In this document: positions 31,111-38,800 of the stretch, piece by piece
Position numbering within the stretch: position 1 is the first letter of the stretch
Layout of the letters: each line of letters begins with the position of its first letter
From: a virus
Reading direction: 5' to 3' (one strand)
Length of the DNA: 47,124 nt
IMG/VR virus record: IMGVR_UViG_3300022074_000083
Location: 1-47,124 of that record
Program-made: the position numbers and the translations under genes
Notes under the pieces: generated by a model
What the model saw: the letters and a program-made list of their open reading frames with translations, nothing else
Told to the model about the DNA's origin: nothing
Database searches by the model: none

Positions 31111-31935
31111 ATGAATGAATTAGCAAACATAGACGGAATGTCTAATGCTGATATTATGGATGCCATTGGTCAATCCAAAGGCACCAACCTACCTATCTTA
31201 CCAAAGCTATCTATTAATAGAGATGCTACAGATGAAGAAGGTAATCAACTCCCAGTGGGAGTATTCAAAACTTATGATACTGTAAGTGAACAAGAAGTGT
31301 TTGGTAAACCTGTAAAGATTAGACCATTCATTAATAACTTTCAGTACATGAAGTATGATGAAGAGAAACAGGAATATTCTAATAGAACTGTTATCTTTCC
31401 TACATGGGATAGCCCACAAGAAGATATTCTTGGCACTGAAAAGTGTGGTAGAATAGCTAGAAAAGAGTGGGATAATCTTACACCAGATAAGTTAGTCGAA
31501 CAAAAAAAGATTAGATGTTATCGTTTAGTCTATGGTCTACTTACTATGGATGGTAAAACTGCAGGAAAAGAATCTGTTAAATTAGAAAACTATCCTGTTC
31601 TTTACAGAGTATCTGGTTCTAACTTTAACCCAATAGGTACAGCTATTGAAAGTTTAGGTAGAAGAAATAAGATTATGTTTAGACATAACATTATTCTATC
31701 AGATACTGAAAGAAGAAAGACAGGTTCTAATGTTTATTATGTAGCCAAAACAAAGATAGACGACAAACAAATAGACTTCTCTGATAAAGACAGAGAGACT
31801 ATGGATGTCTTCAAAGCAATAATTGAAAAAGAAAATGCTTCTGTCTTGGAACTACATAATGCTGTTCTTAAATCTAAAACTAATCCACAAGACATGGTGG
31901 ATGCTAAAGTTATTGAAGAAGTAACTGCCGCATAA
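31111..31935 (+). CDS. Candidate ssDNA-binding or replication protein (274 aa)
   Basis: MNELANIDGMSNADIMDAIG has a strong AGGAGGT ribosome site. The middle (PVKIRPFINNFQYMKYDEEK to IRCYRLVYGLLTMDGKTAGK) has an OB-fold-like beta pattern, and a conserved EKCGRIARKEWD segment lies between. The gene follows the polymerase and precedes the nuclease, where phages often encode ssDNA-binding protein. There is no typical acidic C-terminal tip; it ends IEEVTAA. The call rests on position and pattern only. Confidence 0.5.
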   Translation: MNELANIDGMSNADIMDAIGQSKGTNLPILPKLSINRDATDEEGNQLPVGVFKTYDTVSEQEVFGKPVKIRPFINNFQYMKYDEEKQEYSNRTVIFPTWDSPQEDILGTEKCGRIARKEWDNLTPDKLVEQKKIRCYRLVYGLLTMDGKTAGKESVKLENYPVLYRVSGSNFNPIGTAIESLGRRNKIMFRHNIILSDTERRKTGSNVYYVAKTKIDDKQIDFSDKDRETMDVFKAIIEKENASVLELHNAVLKSKTNPQDMVDAKVIEEVTAA

Positions 31936-32840
31936 TGTCTAATGTAGTAGAACAACTACAAAACTTTTTGGCACAGGCTTGTAAAGGGCCTGTGTCTATG
32001 TCTGATGATGTTGTTGAAGAGTTTGGTGAGTTATGTAAAACAGCACTAAGAAAACAATTTACAGAAGAAAGAGAGAAAAAATTTAGAATAAGAATGTCTA
32101 ATGCAGGTAGACCTATCTGTCAATTACAGATGGAAAAGCTACATGAGGACAATGACTTTGAAGAGATGTCTTATAATTCTAAACTTAGAAATATGTTTGG
32201 GGATATAATAGAAATCATAGTCTATGCTATGATGAAGTCAGCGAATGTTAATATAGAAAGTTACCAGAAAAAAGTAAAGTATAAAGTCCATGATGAATTA
32301 GAAATGTCTGGTAGTACAGATGTAGAAATAGATGGTAAAGTATATGATATAAAATCTGCTAGCCCATTTTCATATGATAAAAAGTTTGGAAAAGATGGTG
32401 GTGGATTTCAAAAGGTAGCTGATGAAGATGTATTTGGATACTTATCCCAAGGGTATTTATATGCAGAAGCATTAAACAAACCCTTTGGTGGTTGGATTGT
32501 TATTAATAAATCTACAGGTGAGATACAACTTACTGCCCCTCCCAGTGATGATAGTAAATATAGAGATAAGGCTTTACAAATAGCAAGAGATAATGCTAGT
32601 CATTTATTAGAGAATAAACCATTCAAAAGATGCTTTGAAGATGAAGAAGAAACATTTAGACAAGTTAAAACTGGCAATAGAAAACTTGGACTCATATGTG
32701 GGTTTTGTAATTTTAAGAAACCTTGTTGGGGTGATGACTTACAATTTTTACCACAGCAACAATCAAAGGCTCGTAATCCAAAATGGTTTTGGTATACGAA
32801 AGTAACACAACCTAAAGAGGATAGCAATGTCGAAGGGTAA
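31935..32840 (+). CDS. PD-(D/E)XK nuclease, Cas4/RecB-like exonuclease (301 aa)
   Basis: The core GSTDVEIDGKVYDIKSAS (about residues 127-144) supplies the Asp and D-I-K of the PD-(D/E)XK site, preceded by RNMFGDIIEIIVYAMMKS with a conserved Glu. The C-terminal CGFCNFKKPCW, with a Cys in the N-terminal ICQLQMEKL, fits the 4Fe-4S cluster of Cas4/AddB-type nucleases. It likely processes DNA ends in replication or host-DNA degradation. The start overlaps the previous stop. Confidence 0.8.
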   Translation: MSNVVEQLQNFLAQACKGPVSMSDDVVEEFGELCKTALRKQFTEEREKKFRIRMSNAGRPICQLQMEKLHEDNDFEEMSYNSKLRNMFGDIIEIIVYAMMKSANVNIESYQKKVKYKVHDELEMSGSTDVEIDGKVYDIKSASPFSYDKKFGKDGGGFQKVADEDVFGYLSQGYLYAEALNKPFGGWIVINKSTGEIQLTAPPSDDSKYRDKALQIARDNASHLLENKPFKRCFEDEEETFRQVKTGNRKLGLICGFCNFKKPCWGDDLQFLPQQQSKARNPKWFWYTKVTQPKEDSNVEG

Positions 32841-33153
32841 CGGAAAAGATAAGTTTGATTTTTCTAAAGGTATAACAATAGTTATATCTCCACATTCAGA
32901 AAGTTCATTTGCATGTGGTATAGATAAATCATACGGAGAAGAAACTGCAGAGAAACATGCAGTAAAAACAATAGCCATGGGCCTATGCGACCTAGCCCTC
33001 AATCATGCTGATATGGTTTACGAAGTAGGATTAAAAGTTAGAGCATTACAAGATGCTCAAATGTATGATGCTGACTTATCAGATTTAGAACAAGACAATG
33101 TTGAAAGCCTAGAAGAATGGATAAAAAAATTAAGAAAACCAACGCTAAATTAA
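32827..33153 (+). CDS. Unknown protein (108 aa)
   Basis: MSKGNGKDKFDFSKGITIVI overlaps the nuclease end by 14 bases. It has a beta start (ITIVISPHSESSFACGIDKS), a helical middle (EKHAVKTIAMGLCDLALNHA) and an acidic end. No family is recognised. It is probably a nucleotide-metabolism or replication accessory by context. Confidence 0.65.
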   Translation: MSKGNGKDKFDFSKGITIVISPHSESSFACGIDKSYGEETAEKHAVKTIAMGLCDLALNHADMVYEVGLKVRALQDAQMYDADLSDLEQDNVESLEEWIKKLRKPTLN

Positions 33154-33524
33154 ACAACGATAACAAGTTTGACCTTGATTTAAAGTATGGACAAATGCGT
33201 GAGAAACAAGTTCACAATATGTTTTACAATAAAAAGATTGAGGTCAAGACTGAAAGAGATTGGTGGGCCAAGACAGGAAACATAGCTATAGAAGTAGAAT
33301 GTAATGGAAAACCCAGTGGGATTAGTGTAACTAAATGTGATTACTGGATACATGTTTTAGCTATAGGTAAGAAAGATTACTGTAAATTAGTTTTTCCTGT
33401 TGACAGAATAAAAAAATTAGCTAAAAAATATAAGGATAAATCAAGAATGTTAGGAGATAGAAACGCATCTAAGTGTATCCTAATACCACTAAAAGAATTA
33501 TTTAATAAGGAGAATATCGCTTAA
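33117..33524 (+). CDS. PD-(D/E)XK-like endonuclease (135 aa)
   Basis: The sequence YGQMREKQVHNMFYNKKIEV, KTERDWWAKTGNIAIEVECN, GKPSGISVTKCDYWIHVLAI matches a small nuclease common in marine phages. In it EVK and the later IEVE supply the metal site and WWAKTGN is conserved. The last 40 residues are Lys-rich. It may be a resolvase-type endonuclease like T7 gp3 in role. A palindrome copy at 33312 encodes its KPSGI. Confidence 0.75.
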   Translation: MDKKIKKTNAKLNNDNKFDLDLKYGQMREKQVHNMFYNKKIEVKTERDWWAKTGNIAIEVECNGKPSGISVTKCDYWIHVLAIGKKDYCKLVFPVDRIKKLAKKYKDKSRMLGDRNASKCILIPLKELFNKENIA

Positions 33525-33799
33525 TGAAAAGTTTAGATATACTAAAACAAGCATCAAGTTATGTGGGAGACAGTAGAGAAAAAGAGTATGGTAATAAATT
33601 AAAGAACCATGACAACATCGCAAAGCTCTGGTCTGCCTACAAAGATATAGAGTTTACAGCTAGAGATGTAGCTGTAATGATGGCACTACTAAAGATTGCT
33701 AGAACAAAGCAAGGTAAAGTATCAGAAGATACCTTTATAGATGGTGCCGCATACATGGCAATAGCAGGAGATATACACGATGAACTTCATAATAAGTAG
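33524..33799 (+). CDS. DUF6378-like phage protein (91 aa)
   Basis: Residues DSREKEYGNKLKNHDNIAKL, WSAYKDIEFTARDVAVMMAL and DGAAYMAIAGDIHD follow the conserved pattern of phage DUF6378 (RxxxYGD..NH.NIA.LW..Y, DV..M..L.KIAR, DGAAY.AIAG). It is an all-helical small protein similar in build to MazG-type folds. Function unknown. It shares its start with the previous stop and overlaps the next gene by 20 bases. Confidence 0.85.
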   Translation: MKSLDILKQASSYVGDSREKEYGNKLKNHDNIAKLWSAYKDIEFTARDVAVMMALLKIARTKQGKVSEDTFIDGAAYMAIAGDIHDELHNK

Positions 33800-33950
33800 A
33801 GAACAAGTTGAGAAACTTGTAAGTTATCTATTTACCAGACCCTATAAGGAGGTGTATGGTTTAATAGAAATGTTATCTAAAAATTTAAAGACACTGGATG
33901 ATAAGATTAATCCAGACTTTGTAGAAAAAGATGGAAACAAAAAAAAATAG
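33780..33950 (+). CDS. Small phage protein (56 aa)
   Basis: MNFIISREQVEKLVSYLFTR, then PYKEVYGLIEMLSKNLKTLD, is a helical peptide. The pattern TKPYxEVxxLIExL is one I recall from small marine phage genes next to DUF6378. It overlaps the DUF6378 end by 20 bases and the next gene by 20 bases, so it is tightly packed. Confidence 0.75.
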   Translation: MNFIISREQVEKLVSYLFTRPYKEVYGLIEMLSKNLKTLDDKINPDFVEKDGNKKK

Positions 33951-34164
33951 TTCCACTTTAGTCAACCTCGAAGTGAAGCTGAATAAAGATGGAACTATAA
34001 GTTTTGATTATGATTTTGTTGACCCAGATACTTTTGTGTCTGAGGTTAACAGAGTCAATCCCAATTATCCTCACACCCACACAATAGCGGCTATGATTAG
34101 AAACACTGTTAACGAATTAGAATATGTAGGTAGTGAGATGCAAAAATTATTGAGAGCTGTCTAA
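33931..34164 (+). CDS. Last rightward gene, unknown (77 aa)
   Basis: METKKNSSTLVNLEVKLNKD, with TISFDYDFVDPDTFVSEVNR and HTHTIAAMIRNTVNELEYVG, is a small alpha/beta protein. It ends the rightward arm and its 3' end overlaps the opposing 317-aa gene by 18 bases, with no terminator visible. Confidence 0.7.
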   Translation: METKKNSSTLVNLEVKLNKDGTISFDYDFVDPDTFVSEVNRVNPNYPHTHTIAAMIRNTVNELEYVGSEMQKLLRAV

Positions 34165-35100
34165 ATATTTTTTAGCTGTGCTGTGATAAGTGTAGCTCTC
34201 GTCTCTCATCCTATCCATCGCCATACTATAAGCACTATTAAATACCTTATCTCTTTCTGCCTTTGGTATGTTATTTTTAAATGTGCCCATTTCAGAAAGC
34301 AACATGTAGTCAAACCATTTAATTGCTTCTTCTTTATTAAATAAATTAAATTTAGTATTTAAATTTATTCCTAAACCTTTTCCTACATTAACATAGTTAG
34401 TTGAATTTTCCATGTATCCAGAATCTATTAATTTTTTTAATGTCATTTCTGGGCTACCTGTTTTAAGAGCTTTAGTCATTACGTCTACCATTGCCGCTCT
34501 AACCCCAAACTCTGGTGTATTAAATACTTCCATTACACTGTGAGTTTCTTTTTTAAAATTAGGTAATACTTTTTTATCTTCTTTTACTTCGGACAAACCA
34601 TCCCAAGGTATTCCTAGCTGATGTATTGAAAGCCAGTTATTTGTTCTGTATCCCAGTGGGAGTTGGTACCCCATCTGTTGGCCTACCTCTCCTGTAGCAT
34701 ACAGATTAGAGTATGATTTATCTTTTAGAATATTTATTGTATTTTCTGACTGATACCAATTATCATCTAAAATTTGCGTCTCTTTCGTGGTTACTTTTGG
34801 AGACACCATCATTTTTGTATCATCTTCCACGGGTTTGGCAGGAGTAACTTTTAGTTCTGGTACCTGTATAGTTTCAAGGGGTAATTCTTCCTCTACTTTT
34901 GGTTTAGATTTAAATATGTTAAAAAGGCTATTAAAAAATCCTTCATCTTCTTGCCTACCTTGCTCCTTTGCAATTTGATATGCTTTTGCATCTGCTTCTA
35001 AATCATAAAAACCTGGCCCAAGAACTGCTTCTACTTCTCCAAACTTTTTTGTAGTTAGCTTTTCTGTTTGCTTACTTAGTGCATCACTTGTTTCTGTCAT
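34147..35100 (-). CDS. Putative virion-associated or lysis-linked protein (317 aa)
   Basis: The start at 35100 (MTETSDALSKQTEKLTTKKF) is the ATG; upstream in-frame codons begin with GTG and read into the previous gene. Residues 1-110 are Lys/Glu/Pro-rich and disordered. The C-terminal ~170 residues (NWLSIHQLGIPWDGLSEVKE, NTPEFGVRAAMVDVMTKALK, KGLGINLNTKFNLFNKEEAI) form a domain with the TPExGxRA pattern seen in phage structural proteins near the lysis genes. No endolysin motif is recognised. A palindrome copy lies at 34652. Confidence 0.6.
   Translation of the reverse strand: MTETSDALSKQTEKLTTKKFGEVEAVLGPGFYDLEADAKAYQIAKEQGRQEDEGFFNSLFNIFKSKPKVEEELPLETIQVPELKVTPAKPVEDDTKMMVSPKVTTKETQILDDNWYQSENTINILKDKSYSNLYATGEVGQQMGYQLPLGYRTNNWLSIHQLGIPWDGLSEVKEDKKVLPNFKKETHSVMEVFNTPEFGVRAAMVDVMTKALKTGSPEMTLKKLIDSGYMENSTNYVNVGKGLGINLNTKFNLFNKEEAIKWFDYMLLSEMGTFKNNIPKAERDKVFNSAYSMAMDRMRDESYTYHSTAKKYLDSSQ
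34652..34660. promoter_or_regulatory. CCCAsTGGG palindrome, in-gene copy
   Basis: This copy in the 317-aa gene is read as CTC CCA CTG GGA (Leu-Pro-Leu-Gly) on the minus strand, a different codon phase from most others. Confidence 0.6.
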
Positions 35101-35119
35101 AAATAATAATATAATTAAA

Positions 35120-35557
35120 CTATTTCTTAACCAGACTACCACCGAAATATAATCCTATGATAGCTGACATTAGATGTGTATCTAATGGTGTAATAACTAC
35201 ACCAAAAAATTCTTTATCTAATACTATTTCTTTTTGTTCTATTAAGAATAAAAAGCCTCTAGTAAATTCTGTCCAAGTTAAATACACACTTGTATCAAAA
35301 AATACTGGCACTAGTTTTGGCCAACCAATAATAAAGAATACAGCAGTCAATGCAATAATTCTTCTTGTCCATTGAAAGCCTTTGTTATCATACGTTCTAG
35401 CTTTCTCAATATGTTTCATTTGATTATCAGCTCTTGCTAATAACAATTTTTGTTCATCTTGTTTTGCTTTTATGCTCTGCCCCCAGATGGACATAAATCC
35501 ACCTAGAAGGCTAGAGCCTAGCATTGTAATCATTTCTACTGGTAATCCACCTAGCAT
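35120..35557 (-). CDS. Membrane protein, holin-like (145 aa)
   Basis: Hydrophobic segments occur at about residues 10-27 (TMLGSSLLGGFMSIWG), 68-88 (IIALTAVFFIIGWPKLVPVF) and 120-140 (VVITPLDTHLMSAIIGLYFG), with a charged loop (KAKQDEQKLLLARADNQMKH) between the first two. Similar proteins in marine phages are often called holins or virion membrane proteins. It lies next to other tiny membrane proteins (35 and 67 aa), as a lysis cassette would, but no endolysin partner is seen. Confidence 0.55.
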   Translation of the reverse strand: MLGGLPVEMITMLGSSLLGGFMSIWGQSIKAKQDEQKLLLARADNQMKHIEKARTYDNKGFQWTRRIIALTAVFFIIGWPKLVPVFFDTSVYLTWTEFTRGFLFLIEQKEIVLDKEFFGVVITPLDTHLMSAIIGLYFGGSLVKK

Positions 35558-35567
35558 GTATATCTCC

Positions 35568-35675
35568 TTATACTATGTAACTAAATATAATTAAAATTAA
35601 AATAGCACCAAGAGCACCTGCAACTATCTTGCCTCTCTTACTTAAACCATTCCATATTTCTTTTATTTTATTCAT
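35568..35675 (-). CDS. Tiny membrane protein (35 aa)
   Basis: MNKIKEIWNGLSKRGKIVAG then ALGAILILIIFSYIV has one transmembrane helix after a basic segment. A textbook CTAGGAGGAAGT ribosome site precedes the ATG. Located between the holin-like and coiled-coil membrane genes; likely part of the lysis group. Confidence 0.75.
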   Translation of the reverse strand: MNKIKEIWNGLSKRGKIVAGALGAILILIIFSYIV

Positions 35676-35683
35676 ACTTCCTC

Positions 35684-35887
35684 CTAGTTATCTAGTTTTT
35701 TATTTATATTTTTTAATTCTGATTCTATAACCGCAAGTCTAACTTCCATCTTTGTAAACATTACAAGAGCTTCCTCCATTCTATCTATGTCATTTTCCAT
35801 TGCAGATATTCTTTGTGAGGTCATTCCCCAGGTAACTCCAAGAGCTAATATTATTCCAACAAACCAAACTGTATCTTTCATATTCAT
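35684..35887 (-). CDS. Membrane-anchored coiled-coil protein (67 aa)
   Basis: MNMKDTVWFVGIILALGVTW is an N-terminal membrane segment, followed by a heptad-repeat helix (SAMENDIDRMEEALVMFTKM, VIESELKNINKKLDN). The form resembles small spanin-like or holin-regulator proteins. Its start overlaps the 1404-aa gene stop, with AGGAG 8 bases upstream. Confidence 0.7.
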   Translation of the reverse strand: MNMKDTVWFVGIILALGVTWGMTSQRISAMENDIDRMEEALVMFTKMEVRLAVIESELKNINKKLDN

Positions 35888-38800
35888 TAGTATAACTCCT
35901 CATCTTTTATGTTTTCTGGAACAAGCATCTCATCTCCAAAATCGTCTAGTGTTAAATTTTTTAATATTAATTCTAAATCTTTTTGTTTTAATTTTCTTGA
36001 TGGCCCAAATAAATCCCCCTTTAAAACATTATCTAATAAAGTTCTATCTCTATTTTTCATTCTAGTCTTTATAGATTTAAACATCTGCTCATCAGAGTAT
36101 CCCATATTTCTGCCTAAATTAAATATCCATTGTGGTAGAGCCGCATCTGGGGGTAAATTATTTACTGTGCTAACAGCAAAATCCATTAGTGTCCCATAAG
36201 TCAACTGTCTACTTTTTCTTATTTGCTGCAATTGAAATGTTAATTTTAATATTTTAGCTTCTTTTATTGAATAAGCAGAGAAATATCTAGAGAACCAATC
36301 ATAAAATTCTCTTTTTAATCTAGCAGTTCCTTTTTCATAATATGTAGGTTCTTCTTTTTGTTCTAACCACGGGACTGGAATACCTAACACTGTGCCATTT
36401 GTGTAGTATTCTTCTATGGCCCCATTAAAAGAATTTGGTGATATTAATTTCCAAGCGTTCATTAGTTCTGACCTTGTTGGTGGAATAACAAGAGGGGCAA
36501 GTTCTGGTGCGTCATCTCCAAAAATAGGTTTTGTAATTGCAAAGTCAATCGCTTTAGCTCCAAGAGGAGCAAGTAAATTTTTAAAAAATATATCCTTTGC
36601 ACCTACAGCCGCATCACTTAGTTTTTCATACCCAGGAAAAGAAAATATATCTCCTGGGCCTAAGCCTGGTGCCGCTAAAGTGGCTGTTAAATCTTGACCT
36701 ATAGCTTTACTTGGGGCTCCAAACATTGCTACGTCTGGTAGTCCTATAGACATTAACCATTGAGAAACAGTAGGTAAATTGACAGTCGTGCTTTGGTTTA
36801 ATTTTTCTATAAATTTGTCAGCAACTTGAATACCTATTACTCCAAACGCACCTGCTACTAAAACTTGAGCTCCATAAAAATGTGCTATCCCAGATACATC
36901 ACCATATCTAGCGGCATTTCTTATGGCTTCTAATTGTTGAGCGTGGTAGTTTTGTTGAAATGTTTTAAACAATCCTGCGGCTGAACCTAACAGGCCTATA
37001 CCCCCTTCACCATACATCATAGGTCTTTCAAAGGTATCATACCTAACCATGTAATTATCTGCTAAGTACCATGCATTATCTATAATTTTTTGTTCTTTTA
37101 CTCCTGCTCTTTTTAGTAAATGCCCAAACATAAGTAGTGTATTTGCTCTAGACCAAATTTCCATTCTTCCTGCAATACCTCTTCCAGATAGCATCCACAA
37201 TAATCTTTTAGGAAAACTTCCCTTATTTTTTCTACCTTGCTTTTGATATAAATTTTGACCTGCAAATTCTCTCATAAATTTATCATTAAGAGTTGTCATC
37301 TTTTGTCCACTTCTTAATAATTTTTTAGAAAAAGCATCTGGTTTTAACAGGTTTCTTTGTGCATCTAGTATGGCTAAGTATGGGTCAGCAAATCTACCAC
37401 CAGATAAGTCTCTAAGGTAAGCTAATTTTGGCAGTATCATTTGAAAAGGTTGTAGGCCTTGGGCTATTAAAAATCTTGCACTATAAGTAAATAAAAACAT
37501 TTGTGCGGCCATTTGATTTACTCCCCCAAATGCTCGTTTAATCATATTAGGACTTACACTTTTAAGCATAAGCAGACTAGCACCATCTGCAACAAATTTT
37601 GAGAACGGGTTTTTTAGTGCTCCCGTAGCAACATCATACAACTTTGTTGCGTATGCAGTTTGATTTGGGTATAATTTTGATATTGTTATATTTGCATCTG
37701 GTTTAAAGCCCTCCCTTGTAAGTCTTGTATAGACTGGGCCATTGACTATAGGAGTAGTTAAAAATTCACTTACCTCTTTATTTAATTTTATTTTATTAGC
37801 GGTTTTTACTAGGCCCTCTATGTAAGCACTTACTGCTGTTTCAAAATCAGTTATTTGTTTTCTGTTTTTTCTACTACCTGCAAAGCCATCTATAAACTCT
37901 TGTTTTCTAGACATTCTAGTTGCTCCAAATATACTTAAACCTTGGTCTGCCATTATATCATTGTATATATCCCTTAATTGTTTTGATTGCTCTCCTTTTA
38001 CTTTAGTATGGGATATAGCTTGAGCAAAGTAACTCATTGTCATGTCTTGCCCCACATGGCCCTTATCAACTTCTTTTACATTAACTATTGCATCGGGGTC
38101 TCTTTTTAATATTTCTTTTTTTAATTTGTTAGCACCAAATATAGTGTTTGCAGTAGCAATCTCCTTTAAATTTCTCACTCCTTTGGCATCAATTTTATCT
38201 ACAAATACTTTATACTCTCCTAAAAATAAATGAGGAAAATACCCTGGTATTTCTGGTATCTCAGCAACTGTTCCATTACTGTCTTCTTTGGCTGTCTTAT
38301 TAAAATACTTTAATCCACTTTTTAATTTTTCTCTCATCTGTAAATAAGAGAGAGTTTGAGTTTCATTTAATTTATATTTTTCTGTAAGACCTTTAGTGTT
38401 AGGCTCTAAAGTATCTTTATCAAAAAAAGGTCTAAGTTCATCTTGTACTTCTTTAAGAGGTCTATTTATTCCAAAAGGAACTTTTTCCCCTTCCTTAGTT
38501 CTCAAGACCGCAATATCTTTTTCTATTTTAAACAATGTGTTTATTAAATTAGTTTTTTCTTTGTTAGATAAATCATTAAAATAATAAAACATTCCATTAG
38601 GGCCAGGCTTAGATTTTAAAAGTTTAAATGCTGTCCCATTTTTATTTATATCTACATATTGTGGGTCGTCTAAAACTTTTAATATTTGTTGCTCATTATT
38701 TATTCTATAAATATTAAGTTTGTCTGCAACATACTTTACTATAGGAAATCTTTTTAAACCTAATGATGGAGGCAAAGCATACTTTTCAAAAAATTGGCCT

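Larger units (their letters stand above)
22835..34660. repeat. Dispersed palindrome family TTCCCAsTGGGAA, dense region
   Basis: Exact cores CCCAsTGGG start at 5034, 9869, 22837, 23012, 23603, 24308, 24451, 26167, 27898, 30710, 31251, 33312, 34652, 43028, 43172 and 46020. Twelve of the 16 fall in this interval. One-mismatch relatives include 23338, 25392, 26674, 28457 and 29137. Five copies match all 13 bases (9867, 22835, 23601, 27896, 46018). In genes the copies are read in all three phases (Pro-Ser/Thr-Gly, Pro-Val/Leu-Gly, Ser-Gln-Trp-Glu), so the DNA, not a peptide, is what is kept. CCC and GGG are rare codons by eye in this genome. Confidence 0.85.
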
